This document shows, in pieces, positions 1-12,274 of a stretch of 64,000 bases of DNA; position 1 is the first letter of the stretch, and the number at the start of each line of letters is the position of its first letter. A model generated the notes under the pieces. That model was not told the origin of the DNA and made no database searches. It saw nothing but the letters and a program-made list of their open reading frames with translations. The stretch comes from Henricia sp. BOLD:AAB3569. Lineage: Eukaryota > Echinodermata > Asteroidea > Spinulosida > Echinasteridae. The stretch is from positions 186,001-250,000 of the forward strand of contig JBBELK010000481.1 of the NCBI GenBank assembly GCA_037783545.1, written 5' to 3'. Both the position numbers and the translations under genes were made by a program.

Positions 1-972
1 ACATGGGAAGAAAACAGGAAATTTTCAATCTCCAATTTGGATGCAAAGCAAAAAGGTTGGTGTGATCAACGCACTGCTTTATGGAACAGGAAAATTAGTT
101 TTTAATAACCTTGAAAATATACGGAGTGAGAGAGCAGAATGGTAATGGGGAAAAATGACACATGATATAGTATCAAAATCTCAACACCCATGAGAAAAAT
201 GGAGGGTCAAAAATGTGATCTGGACATGCTCCTTTAAAGAGCTAGTATCCCCCTTGACGAAAAATCCAGCATTTGCACCTCTTTTGATAGTCCACATGTC
301 CCGCCAGCTGACTTATATCGCTGTTTATTTCAAATTGTGTGTTTTAGGTGGATAAATCGCAAGCGAAAGTGCGGTTTTCGATTTCTTAAACGCTTATTAG
401 GTATTAATGACATGCGCATTACCCCGTGACGCAATCCTGAGAAACACGAGTAAACACGGTCGGCAGTTCCATACGTTTACACACAAAAACCGTCTCTGTT
501 CAATGGTGTTTTTCGCAAAAAAATGTTCTTGTGCAAAAAGCCACAGATGTGCCCAGTAGTTGTGTGGTTGTATACTTTACCAGACACCATGAAAAAATAA
601 AGAGCAGAAAGATTTTCTGTTTTATTACCAAGAGAGAAAAATTAGTAGCTCGTTCTTACTTCTTCAACTTGTGATGGTGTTGTAGACACATACACCTCCA
701 TGATAAACATGAAAACTTTAAAAATGTAGACGGGGGGGATACTAGCTCTTTAAACAAGGTAAAGCACATAGGATTTAAACATAGTACAGGTTGTCCGAGA
801 TACATGTAAGCGAACCTTTTTATTGAATTAATCAAATGTTCCAAGCAATTTTGTATAAGATAAGTGAACATCTGACTTATTTGAGGTTTACTGTATAAAA
901 GAGAAGTCCATTTTGGTTATCTGTATTGTCTATAGTCCCAATGTAACGACAAAGTTCCACTTTTTTCTTCAG
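1..972. other. Intronic or intergenic sequence, no gene recognised
   Basis: No convincing coding exon was found on either strand. The stretch ends in a pyrimidine-rich tract and AG at 971-972 that fits a splice acceptor for the exon starting at 973, so at least its right part is probably intron of the MED24-like gene. A 20-bp motif around 232-252 recurs in inverted orientation around 733-755. Confidence 0.5.
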
Positions 973-1118
973 TGTCGTTACTTCAGCTGCTGGCGTCTCT
1001 TATTTCAAGCAGCATGATCGGACCACGGACGGAGTTTGTAACGTCGTTCATGAGCGAGATTGTTCACTGTGGGGAGCCTGTTGCCTCAGCTGTGCTGCAA
1101 TTTGCCCCTATTGCAATG
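973..1118 (+). CDS. MED24: Penultimate exon of a MED24-like Mediator subunit gene (partial gene)
   Basis: This 146-bp exon is bounded by a polypyrimidine tract plus AG at 971-972 and a GTAACA donor at 1119. It begins with two bases of a split codon, then reads 48 open codons. The peptide includes LLQLLASLISSS and, near its end, HCGEPVASAVLQFAP, which matches my memory of the C-terminal region of metazoan Mediator subunit 24. MED24 is a nuclear, tail-module subunit of Mediator, the complex that links transcription factors to RNA polymerase II. The exon ends in phase 0, and the exon at 2928 starts in phase 0, so the two splice cleanly. Earlier exons lie left of the window. A GTG-initiated reading of this stretch is only a reading-frame artefact. 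The assignment rests on recall, not alignment. Confidence 0.6.
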
Positions 1119-2927
1119 GTAACAAATTCTCTACGTTCAGATTTTATTCACATTTTAACTCGAAACTAAAGTCACTAAGAAACTAAAGGGGCTGTATCAC
1201 AATCTGCGCATGCCTAGCAAAACTGAAGAAGTTGGCCCAACTTTTTGAAGTTTTGACAATGCATATCTTGTTCAATCTTTGCCATCCTTTGTAATACGTC
1301 AGTAATTCAGACTATGGTGTAGTTTAAGTGTGTGGTTGTTATCCCGAATGCATTAATTACTTTCGAACTTGCACTATTTGTTGTATATAGAGAAATAATC
1401 CGTTAACTTGAGACTCCTTCCAAAGCGAGGAGCCATCCATTGCATGAACTGTGTGTTTTGTAATTGTTAAATCGAACAGCACGCATCCATGACGCGTGCA
1501 ACGCGCCCGTATAATATATGCGTAACTAACAACGTCTGAGTGCACACACACACACGGTACGCTAAAACATCGCAAAGATTTGGCGCATGCGCAAACCATG
1601 ACACAGCCCCTCAAAATCTCAGGCGCGAGCTTTAAGAGTTGGCGAATATTGGAAACTCCTAGTAAAACCTTTGGCGTCACAATGTCTACGAGTAGTCTAC
1701 AAGTTGGTTTAGACAGTTACGTATTTACATTTACGTTTAGTCAGTTACGTATTTGCTTTGAGCCTGGTACGAATTGTCTATAGAGTGTACTAACTAGTTT
1801 TACAATGTTATTATGAATTAGGCAGGAGTTTCCTACAAGCACGAGTTTACTACAAGCTTTCCGAGCTTACTGCGAGTCAGTTACGGGTGTGGCACGAGTT
1901 ACGCGGCATTTTGCATGGGATTTGGCGCCAAATCATCTAGAATTTCACTGGCTCTTGCAACTCGTACCAGACTTACGTGATACACTGCTATACAAGTTTG
2001 CCACGAGTGGCCTATGAGTTATATACGAGTTTCATGAGTTTGCAAAGAGTTGTACGAGTTGCTCACAAGTTGGCAACTCGTGGCCGAAATTTTAAACATG
2101 TTTGAAATTTTCGCCACGAGTCATGTGCTGCTACAAGTTGTCCTCGAGTTACATGAATCTTCCCGAGTTTCCCAAATTTGCCAACTTTTAAAGCTCTTGC
2201 CGGAGAGTTTTGTGTGAGAGAGAGCGCCTTTATATCCAGAGAATGTAATAACCAATGCATACACAATGAATAGAGTATAAACGAGAAAGAGCTTTATATC
2301 AGGGACTGTTAAAATGAGAGTTTATTGTACAAAGGGAACAAAGTTTCAACTATTGGTCTCTAAACAGTCCAAGAAAAACAATTTTTTTAGCACTTCTCTA
2401 AACAAGTGAAATTTAACAGCAAAATGAATACACTTACCCACTTTTTCTTTCATTCAAATTGGGCTTCTAACTGGCACCTCTCCTAACAAGGATATATAAA
2501 GTGCTGGTATATTAAATATGATGCTCGGCCAAATTGCTTTGTCGACTTTAAAATCAATTGAAAATGCTCCATGCCAGTTGACGCCGGGATTATTTTTGGC
2601 AAACAATTTTTATTGTTTAAAAGGCAAAAGTTAAGACCAGGTCAAGCACCACAAATACTGACTCTTGAGAGTCATTTCTACATTCATTGTATGAATCTTC
2701 TCACCAAAAGATCATACTTTGCAACACTCCGAGGCAGCCGCCACGTTCAAGTTCAAAACACAGTTATACAGATGGACAACGGACGTGTTTACACGTCAAC
2801 CGTGGAAGACAGCGGCAAAGCTGACATTTTAACTCATCAACTGCCCATGTGACTATACATTGCCAGAACGTGTTCACGTGTCCTCCAGCGTCAAGTGGTT
2901 AATACACCGTTATTTTATTTTGCACAG
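1119..2927 (+). other. Intron of the MED24-like gene, with an ACGAGTT-rich degenerate repeat
   Basis: The 1.8-kb gap between the two coding exons starts with GTAACA and ends with a T-rich tract and CAG at 2925-2927. It holds no convincing exon. A short CA microsatellite lies near 1545-1556. At about 1830-2170 the motif ACGAGTT and close variants recur roughly every 10-40 bp in both orientations (for example near 1838, 1897, 2021, 2055 and 2081), a low-order degenerate repeat rather than a clean tandem array. Confidence 0.5.
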
Positions 2928-3065
2928 ATGACCCAGCTATTGAATACTGCCAGTGGCCAGTTTCTGTTGGACCTATCCCTGGCTGTAGGTCGCGTTGACA
3001 GCGTTGTTGCAAGACGACTGGCTGCTAAGGCGCTTTGTCAGACTGCTAAAAGTGGACGGACGTGA
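2928..3065 (+). CDS. MED24: Terminal coding exon of a MED24-like Mediator subunit gene
   Basis: After an acceptor (TTTTATTTTGCACAG) the frame reads 45 codons to a TGA at 3063-3065. The peptide contains QFLLDLSLAVGR followed by RRLAAKALCQ, resembling the DLSLPLGRxVAAKA-type ending I recall for vertebrate MED24, here with an insertion between the two blocks and a longer basic tail (TAKSGRT). Phase agrees with the exon at 973-1118. With that exon it gives the last ~93 residues of the protein. No catalytic role is expected; Mediator tail subunits are structural and bind activators. The gene name is a by-eye call and the rest of the gene is outside the window. Confidence 0.6.
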   Translation: MTQLLNTASGQFLLDLSLAVGRVDSVVARRLAAKALCQTAKSGRT

Positions 3066-3600
3066 ATGGAACTCATAGCATCTGAACTACAGGGTTGATA
3101 ATTGTGATCAGTTGCTTAGGGATATGAGCTATTTTTAACCACTATGGAGCATGGATGAAAATGTACGAAAGGTCCCAGCATTATTTAAAAAGAAAAGCTA
3201 CTGGACTTATCTTACTTAAGAAAATTTAGTTTTGTTTGGCACATCGACCAAATTCCTTTACATTCTATGAGATCCTTTCCCTCCACCATTTACATATCAA
3301 TTGACTAATTCTGCATTTAAGAAGCATTATGGCGTGTTTCGCCACTTCAGGCTCATGCACTCTCGCTGAATGTCCATTGCTCCGTGTTTGTATACACTGT
3401 ACACATACATTATGTATGTTACGTTATTCCCAGTATACTTGGCAGTCTCGACTTATCTGCAAGAACTCTGGTTTTGAAAAATTCAAGGGTATTTTGATCA
3501 ACGTTTTAATGCTCTATATATTGTGTAACATTATATACATTTTCCATTAATGAACTGGAAAATAAAAAATAAAAAATAAGGATCTATAGCCAGACCGGGC
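3066..3600 (+). promoter_or_regulatory. 3' untranslated region and candidate polyadenylation signal of the MED24-like gene
   Basis: The first clear AATAAA after the stop codon is at 3561-3566, in an A-rich stretch. The UTR would then be about 500 bp. It contains the first copy (3220-3409) of a segment that is repeated downstream at 4039-4240. Confidence 0.35.
3220..3409 (+). repeat. Direct duplication, copy 1
   Basis: Starts GAAAATTTAGTTTTGTTTGG and ends in ACACATAC. A second copy at 4039-4240 has the same order with small indels, about 820 bp downstream. The two differ at scattered positions, so the duplication is not recent. Confidence 0.85.
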
Positions 3601-4038
3601 AACGTCGTTTATGTCGATTTTTCGTGACAAACCAGTTATAGACCACTCGCTGCGGCCTTAACGCAGAGATCAACCCCCCGTGCGGCCCTCCAACTACGGT
3701 TTGCAGGACGCCCCAGGGAGTTACACGAACGGAAACGCAAGATCTGCATTGCCGTCGATAGCGAAACGGGCTGGGCAACGGTTTAATATATGGACACGAA
3801 TTAAAACCGGGCTTTTCTTGGGATCAACTTCAAATCAAAGAAAGAGGCCTTTCACAATTAGAACGGAAACGTAAAAGGCAAGATATAGCGCCGACACCTC
3901 TTCAATGGATCATTCCGACCTTCATCATTTTCCAGGTTCACACAATTTATACTTTGTTTTCTTCAGCATGTCTCATTGTGTATGCAGGCCCACGACCCCA
4001 TGCTGTCTCAATAAATATTTCTCGCAACGAAGGAGCAT
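3590..4038. other. Spacer between duplicated segments, unrecognised
   Basis: About 270 bp (3590-3870) is richer in G+C than its surroundings and includes the short palindrome-like CTGCGGCCTTAACGCAG. Two overlapping short frames on opposite strands look like chance. The remainder is AT-rich. No known family was recognised. Confidence 0.3.
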
Positions 4039-4240
4039 GAAAATTTAGTTTTGTTTGGCACATAGACCAAATGCTTTTACATTCTTCCCTTGCATTCCTT
4101 TCCCTCCACTCATTTACATATCAATTGACTACTGCATTTAAGAGGGCATTCTGGCGTGTTTCGCCACTTCATCAGGCTTATGCACTCTTGCTGAATGTAC
4201 ATTGCTCCGTTTTTGTATACACTGTACTATGTACACATAC
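4039..4240 (+). repeat. Direct duplication, copy 2
   Basis: Near-copy of 3220-3409 with a few small insertions. Its right edge is followed directly by the presumed 3' end of the LINE fragment, at a CA-type microsatellite (about 4260-4285). Confidence 0.85.
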
Positions 4241-4269
4241 GGTTTCCCACCCAGGTACGCGCATTGCTA

Positions 4270-5450
4270 TACACACACGCACACATCAGCTTCTGCATCT
4301 GTTGAGTATTGTGCAACCTCCCTCAAGGGATATCCCGCACAGGGTACAGACGTGGTGCTGGCAGCTTCTAGTCAAGGACCCCCGCGTAATTTCAAGAAGA
4401 TTAATTTTGTCAATTTGTGATTTAATAAAGTCCTCCAGGCTCTGAGAGTCTCTAGCAGCTGGAGGCAGAGAGTTCCACTAAGCCACAGTTCTTGGTAGAA
4501 ATGAGAATTTGTAGCAATCTTTGTTTACTTGGGGACGTATGAATGATAATCCTGAGTTTTGCCTAGTGTGTATACGCCGATGATTGACAGGAAACGTTTG
4601 GAGGTCAATTAAGGCGAAATAATGATGAGCTTTGTACAGATCAGTGTCAGTCTAGCTCCAAGCCTTCTTTCCTCAAGTCGTTTCCACTCAAGATCCTGCA
4701 CCATAGCAGAAACACTATTATCCCGGGAGAAATCTTTCTTAACGAATCTGGCAGCTCTGTTTTGGACAGCTTTTAGAGCATTAATGTAGTTCTGATGATG
4801 GGGATCCCAGATAGTTGAGCAGTATTCAATCTGAGGTCTTACAAGGGTATTGTATGCTGTTGACTTTACGTGTTGATTCCCATGGTAGAAATTACGTCTT
4901 AAAAGACCAAGAGTCTTGTTGGCTTTGTAAATGACGTTGTTAATATGTGTAAAAACGGCAAAATTATGTCGTTTCTTTTCAGGATATGTTCAGTTTATTT
5001 CAGAAGGGCATTTAGAATCTCGTATGGGTCAATTTCGAGCCTAAAATAGCCCAACAAAGCCGGTGTGTACCTTTAAACTTCATCAGCCATCTATCTTGCC
5101 AGGCACACATGGTGTCAACATCCCTATGTAGGATCAATGAATCAACAGTGGCGATATTCCGATACATTATGCAATCATCGGCTAAAAGTCTCAAAGTGGA
5201 CTGGATATTATCTGGGAGGTCGTTGATATATAGGAGAAACATTGCTCGTCCCAGGACTGTACCTTGAGGTACTCCAGAGCAAACATGGACTTTCTCTGAT
5301 GTAATTCCGTCAATGACAACTTGCCGAATTATTTCGGTAAGAAAGCACCTCATTCACTGAACCAAGGACTCTGATACTTTCCGAAACCCATGTTGACTGT
5401 CGCACAGCACATTTTGTGTTTCTCAAAAATCCATAATTAATTGTGTGACA
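4270..5450 (-). pseudogene. LINE (CR1/Jockey-type) ORF2 fragment: C-terminal reverse transcriptase and tail
   Basis: Read on the minus strand this is the 3' third of a non-LTR retrotransposon. Near 5379-5395 comes the RT block QHGFRK, then GVPQGTVLG and YINDLP (around 5215-5280) and the catalytic-type LLADDC (around 5170). Past an internal deletion near 4,940-5,010 the C-terminal tail reads KANKTLGLLRRNF, then VRPQIEYCSTIWDP and NRAARFVKKD, and finally FLPRTVA, a stop, then WNSLPP. At least one frameshift (near 4,640) and several stops break it. The sequence resumes exactly where the fragment at 50,563-50,847 leaves off, so the 45-kb element was inserted in it. The family is Jockey/CR1-like; I cannot place the clade more finely. 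Confidence 0.85.
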
Positions 5451-5452
5451 GA

Positions 5453-5572
5453 TGGGTCATTCCGTGTCAATTCAACGAGCTTTTGGACCTGACCATCACG
5501 GATTGAAATGAAATTTAGTGTGCTGATTGGACTCCTTGAGAAACCCCATGAACTGAAATTTTATGTAATTCG
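5453..5572 (+). repeat. Left 120-bp terminal inverted repeat
   Basis: Compared base by base with the reverse complement of 50,441-50,560: about five mismatches in 120 positions and no indel. Begins TGGGTCATTCCGTGTCAATT and ends TTATGTAATTCG. Confidence 0.93.
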
Positions 5573-6338
5573 GTCAATTAATTTTTTAGATACGGGTCAA
5601 CGAACTTTGGACTAATTAGCATGACCTGCTATGCTTGGACAATTATATCTCTAAAGGTAATGGACCTACAGAGATAAACTTAACATCATTTTAAAGCTCT
5701 TGAAATGGCCTTCATTTTGTAAGATAACATCAAAATTGTATCTCGTACCACAAACAAGTTATGTGAATTTTTAACCTTTGACCTTGATTTGCAAAAATGC
5801 GTATTTGTCAAAATGCGTAATTTTTTTTTATTTGTAAGGAACATTTCCAGAAAGATTTGGGATGGGCACTCTTACAGTTTGAGTTCCGATAATTTAAACA
5901 TTAAATAACATGTAAATACCATGTAAATACCATGCAAATAACATGTAACTGTGTATGTACATGTGCTGTACATGGCATTTACATGTTATTTAATGTTTAA
6001 ATTATGGGAACTCAAAAACTGTAAGAGTGCCCATCCCAAATCTTTCTGGAAATGTTCTTTACATCTTTAGCTAACAAATAATAAAAAATTACGCATTTTG
6101 ACAAATACGCACTTTTGCAAATCAAGGTCAAACGTTATAAATTCAAATAACTTGTTTGTGGTACGAGATACAATTTTGATGTTACATTATAAAATAAAGG
6201 CCATTTCAAGAGCTTTAAAATGATGTAAAGTTTATCTCTGTAGGTCCATTACTTTTAGAGATATAATTGTTCAAACATAGCAGGTTATGCTAATTAGTCC
6301 AAAGTTCGTTGAACCGTATCTCAAAAATTAATTGACCC
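5572..6338. repeat. 767-bp palindrome (arms ~370 bp)
   Basis: The left arm from GGTCAATTAATTTT (5572) pairs with the right arm ending AAAAATTAATTGACC (about 6337). The arms track each other through TGGACTAATTAGCAT, the TTATATCTCTAAA region, CTCGTACCACAAACAAGTTAT and GATTTGGGATGGGCACTC, with a few percent mismatch and one ~12-bp indel near 5840/6070. The centre (about 5930-5980) is built of ACATGTAA/TACATG-type short repeats. It is present only at the left end of the large element. It could be a nested foldback MITE or the ancestral core of the element. No reading frame. Confidence 0.88.
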
Positions 6339-9300
6339 AAACATTAGACTTTTTAAATTTCATATTTAATTTCCCAGATAAGCATTCAAGGTCAAATTCA
6401 AGGAATATACTCTATGGGCTCTAAGCAACGTTTCCTGCAGTTTTGAAGAAAATCGAAATTAGAAAATGTTTGGCCAAAACTTTAAAAATTTTCTCAAAAA
6501 TTTACTTTTTGAAAATGTCTTAGTAATGACTCCTTATGAAAATTTAGCCCGTTTGGAACCTATTTCCAAGAGAAAATGGAAATTTTGGCCAAACATTTGA
6601 CTTTTTCCTGAAAATCTTAAATTTTATAAATTTCATATTTCATTTCCCAGATAAGCATTCAAGGTCAAATTCAAGGAATATCCTCTATGGGCTCTAAGCA
6701 ACGTTTCTTGCAGTTTTGAAGAAAATCGAAATTATAAAATGTTTAGCCAAAACTTTAACAATTTTTCTCAAAAATTGACTTTTTGAAAATGCCTTATGAA
6801 AATTTAGCCCGTTTGGAACCTATTTCCAAGAGAAAGTGGAAATTTTGGCCAAACATTTGACTTTTTCCTAAAAATCTTAAACTTTATAAATTTCATATTT
6901 CATTTCCCAGATAAGCATTCAAGGTCAAATTCAAGGAATATCCTCTATGGGCTCTAAGCAACGTTTCCTGCAGTTTTGAAGAAAATCGAAATTAGAAAAT
7001 GTTTGGCCAAAACTTTAAAATTTTTCTCAAAAATTTACTTTTTGAAAATGTCTTAGTAATGACTCCTTATGAAAATTTAGCCCGTTTGGAACCTATTTCC
7101 AAGAGAAAGTGGACATTTTGGCCAAACATTTGACTTTTTCCTGAAAATCTTAAATTTTATAAATTTCATATTTCATTTCCCAGATAAGCATTCGAGGTCA
7201 AATTCAAGGAATATCCTCTATGGGCTCTAAGCAACGTTTCCTGCAGTTTTGAAGAAAATCGAAATTAGAAAATGTTTGGCCAAAACTTTAAAATTTTTCT
7301 CAAAAATTTACTTTTTGAAAATGTCTTAGTAATGACTCCTTATGAAAATTTAGCCCGTTTGGAACCTATTTCCAAGAGAAAATGGAAATTTTGGCCAAAC
7401 ATTTGACTTTTTCCTCAATATCTTAAATTTTATAAATTTCATATTTCATTTCCCAGATAAGCATTCAAGGTCAAATTCAAGGAATATCCTCTATGGGCTC
7501 TAAGCAACGTTTCCTGCAGTTTTGAAGAAAATCGAAATTAGAAAATGTTTGGCCAAAACTTTGAAAATTTTCTCAAAAATTTACTTTTTGAAAATGTCTT
7601 AGTAATGACTCCTTATGAAAATTTAGCCCGTTTGGAACCTATTTCCAAGAGAAAATGGAAATTTTGGCCAAACATTTGACTTTTTCCTCAATATCTTCAA
7701 TTTTATAAATTTCATATTTCATTTCCCAGATAAGCATTCCAGGTCAAATTCAAGGAATATCCTCTATGGGCTCTAAGCAACGTTTCCTGCAGTTTTGAAG
7801 AAAATCGAAATTAGAAAATGTTTGGCAAAAACTTAAAAATTTTTCTCAAAAATGTACTTTTTGAAAATGTCTTAGTAATGACTCCTTATGAAAATTTAGC
7901 CCGTTTGGAACCTATTTCCAAGAGAAAGTGGACATTTTGGCCAAACATTTGACTTTTTCCTCAATATCTTAAATTTTATAAATTTCATATTTCATTTCCC
8001 AGATAAGCATTCAAGGTCAAATTCAAGGAATATCCTCTATTGGTTCTAGGCAACGTTTCCTGCAGTTTTGAAGAAAATCGAAATTAGAAAATGTTTGGCC
8101 AAAACTTTAAAAATCTTGCAAGGGGTTAGTCCAGCAATTTTTCTCAAAAATTGACTTTTTGAAAATGCCTTAGTAATGACTCCTTATGAAAATTTAGCCC
8201 GTTTGGAACCTATTTCCAAGAGAAAGTGGACATTTTGGCCAAACATTTGACTTTTTCCTGAAAATCTTAAATTTTATAAATTTCATATTTCATTTCCCAG
8301 ATAAGCATTCAAGGTCAAATTCAAGGAATATCCTCTTTTGAAGAAAATCGAAATTAGAAAATGTTTGGCCAAAACTTTGAAAATTTTCTCAAAAATTTAC
8401 TTTTTGAAAATGTCTTAGTAATGACTCCTTATGAAAATTTAGCCCGTTTGGAACCTATTTCCAAGAGAAAATGGAAATTTTGGCCAAACATTTGACTTTT
8501 TCCTCAATATCTTCAATTTTATAAATTTCATATTTCATTTCCCAGATAAGCATTCCAGGTCAAATTCAAGGAATATCCTCTATGGGCTCTAAGCAACGTT
8601 TCCTGCAGTTTTGAAGAAAATCGAAATTAGAAAATGTTTGGCAAAAACTTAAAAATTTTTCTCAAAAATGTACTTTTTGAAAATGTCTTAGTAATGACTC
8701 CTTATGAAAATTTAGCCCGTTTGGAACCTATTTCCAAGAGAAAGTGGACATTTTGGCCAAACATTTGACTTTTTCCTCAATATCTTAAATTTTATAAATT
8801 TCATATTTCATTTCCCAGATAAGCATTCAAGGTCAAATTCAAGGAATATCCTCTATTGGTTCTAGGCAACGTTTCCTGCAGTTTTGAAGAAAATCGAAAT
8901 TAGAAAATGTTTGGCCAAAACTTTAAAAATCTTGCAAGGGGTTAGTCCAGCAATTTTTCTCAAAAATTGACTTTTTGAAAATGCCTTAGTAATGACTCCT
9001 TATGAAAATTTAGCCCGTTTGGAACCTATTTCCAAGAGAAAGTGGACATTTTGGCCAAACATTTGACTTTTTCCTGAAAATCTTAAATTTTATAAATTTC
9101 ATATTTCATTTCCCAGATAAGCATTCAAGGTCAAATTCAAGGAATATCCTCTATGGGCTCTAAGCAACGTTTCCTGCAGTTTTGAAGAAAATCGAAATTA
9201 GAAAATGTTTGGCCAAAACTTTAAAATTTTTCTCAAAAATTGACTTTTTGAAAATGTCTTAGTAATGACTCCTTATGAAAATTTAGCCCGTTTGGAACCT

Positions 9301-12274
9301 ATTTCCAAGAGAAAATGGACATTTTGGCCAAACATTTGACTTTTTCCTCAATATCTTAAATTTTATAAATTTCATATTTCATTTCCCAGATAAGCATTCC
9401 AGGTCAAATTCAAGGAATATCCTCTATGGGCTCTAAGCAACGTTTCCTGCAGTTTTGAAGAAAATCGAAATTAGAAAATGTTTGGCCAAAACTTAAAAAT
9501 TTTTCTCAAAAATTGACTTTTTCAAAATGTCTTAGTAATGACTCCTTATGAAAATTTAGCCCGTTTGGAACCTATTTCCAAGAGAAAGTGGACATTTTGG
9601 CCAAACATTTGACTTTTTCCTCAATATCTTAAATTTTATAAATTTCATATTTCATTTCCCAGATAAGCATTCAAGGTCAAATTCAAGGAATATCCTCTAT
9701 GGGCTCTAAGCAACGTTTCCTGCAGTTTTAAAGAAAATCGAAATTAGAAAATGTTTGGCCAAAACTTGAAAAATCTTGCAAGGGGTTAGTCCAGCAATTT
9801 TTCTCAAAAATTGACTTTTTGAAAATGCCTTAGTAATGACTCCTTATGAAAATTTAGCCCGTTTGGAACCTATTTCCAAGAGAAAGTGGACATTTTGGCC
9901 AAACATTTGACTTTTTCCTGAAAATCTTAAATTTTATAAATTTCATATTTCATTTCCCAGATAAGCATTCAAGGTCAAATTCAAGGAATATCCTCTATGG
10001 GCTCTAAGCAACGTTTCCTGCAGTTTTGAAGAAAATCGAAATTATAAAATGTTTGGCCAAAACTTAAAAATTTTTCTCAAAAATTTACTTTTTGAAAATG
10101 TCTTAGTAATGACTCCTTATGAAAATTTAGCCCGTTTGGAACCTATTTCCAAGAGAAAGTGGACATTTTGGCCAAACATTTGACTTTTTCCTCAATATCT
10201 TAAATTTTATAAATTTCATATTTCATTTCCCAGATAAGCATTCAAGGTCAAATTCAAGGAATATCCTCTATGGGCTCTAAGCAACGTTTCCTGCAGTTTT
10301 GAAGAAAATCGAAATTAGAAAATGTTTGGCCAAAACTTGAAAAAATCTTGCAAGGGGTTAGTCCAGCAATTTTTCTCAAAAATTGACTTTTTGAAAATGC
10401 CTTAGTAATGACTCCTTATGAAAATTTAGCCCGTTTGGAACCTATTTCCAAGAGAAAGTGGACATTTTGGCCAAACATTTGACTTTTTCCTGAAAATCTT
10501 AAATTTTATAAATTTCATATTTCATTTCCCAGATAAGCATTCAAGGTCAAATTCAAGGAATATCCTCTATGGGCTCTAAGCAACGTTTCCTGCAGTTTTG
10601 AAGAAAATCGAAATTATAAAATGTTTGGCCAAAACTTAAAAATTTTTCTCAAAAATTTACTTTTTGAAAATGTCTTAGTAATGACTCCTTATGAAAATTT
10701 AGCCCGTTTGGAACCTATTTCCAAGAGAAAGTGGACATTTTGGCCAAACATTTGACTTTTTCCTCAATATCTTAAATTTTATAAATTTCATATTTCATTT
10801 CCCAGATAAGCATTCAAGGTCAAATTCAAGGAATATCCTCTATGGGCTCTAAGCAACGTTTCCTGCAGTTTTAAAGAAAATCGAAATTAGAAAATGTTTG
10901 GCCAAAACTTTAAAAATCTTGCAAGGGGTTAGTCCAGCAATTTTTCTCAAAAATTGACTTTTTGAAAATGCCTTAGTAATGACTCCTAATGAAAATTTAG
11001 CCCGTTTGGAACCTATTACCAAGACAAAGTGGAAATTTTTGCCAAACATTTGACTTTTTCCTGAAAATCTTAAACTTTATAAATTTCATATTTCATTTCC
11101 CAGATAAGCATTCAAGGTCAAATTCAAGGAATATCCTCTATTGGCTCTAGGCAACGTTTCCTGCAGTTTTGAAGAAAATCGAAATTAGAAAATGTTTGGC
11201 CAAAACTTTAAAAATCTTGCAAGGGGTTAGTCCAGCAATTTTTCTCAAAAATTGACTTTTGGAAAATGCCTTAGTAATGACTCCTTATGAAAATTTAGCC
11301 CGTTTGGAACCTATTTCCAAGAGAAAGTGGACATTTTGGCCAAACATTTGACTTTTTCCTGAAAATCTTAAATTTTATAAATTTCATATTTCATTTCCCA
11401 GATAAGCATTCAAGGTCAAATTCAAGGAATATCCTCTATGGGCTCTAAGCAACGTTTCCTGCAGTTTTGAAGAAAATCGAAATTATAAAATGTTTGGCCA
11501 AAACTTAAAAATTTTCTCAAAAATTTACTTTTTGAAAATGTCTTAGTAATGACTCCTTATGAAAATTTAGCCCGTTTGGAACCTATTTCCAAGAGAAAAT
11601 GGAAATTTTGGCCAAACATTTGACTTTTTCCTCAATATCTTCAATTTTATAAATTTCATATTTCATTTCCCAGATAAGCATTCCAGGTCAAATTCAAGGA
11701 ATATCCTCTATGGGCTCTAAGCAACGTTTCCTGCAGTTTTGAAGAAAATCGAAATTAGAAAATGTTTGGCAAAAACTTAAAAATTTTTCTCAAAAATGTA
11801 CTTTTTGAAAATGTCTTAGTAATGACTCCTTATGAAAATTTAGCCCGTTTGGAACCTATTTCCAAGAGAAAGTGGACATTTTGGCCAAACATTTGAGTTT
11901 TTCCTCAATATCTTAAATTTTATAAATTTCATATTTCATTTCCCAGATAAGCATTCAAGGTCAAATTCAAGGAATATCCTCTATTGGTTCTAGGCAACGT
12001 TTCCTGCAGTTTTGAAGAAAATCGAAATTAGAAAATGTTTGGCCAAAACTTTAAAAATCTTGCAAGGGGTTAGTCCAGCAATTTTTCTCAAAAATTGACT
12101 TTTTGAAAATGCCTTAGTAATGACTCCTTATGAAAATTTAGCCCGTTTGGAACCTATTTCCAAGAGAAAGTGGACATTTTGGCCAAACATTTGACTTTTT
12201 CCTGAAAATCTTAAATTTTATAAATTTCATATTTCATTTCCCAGATAAGCATTCAAGGTCAAATTCAAGGAATA

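Noticed and set aside
656-871. 71-codon minus-strand frame
   Set aside because: AT-rich, no domain, and lies in probable intron.
4071-4445. 124- and 72-codon plus-strand frames
   Set aside because: They cross the duplicated segment, a CA microsatellite and the antisense of the LINE tail; the LINE reading on the minus strand explains the right part.
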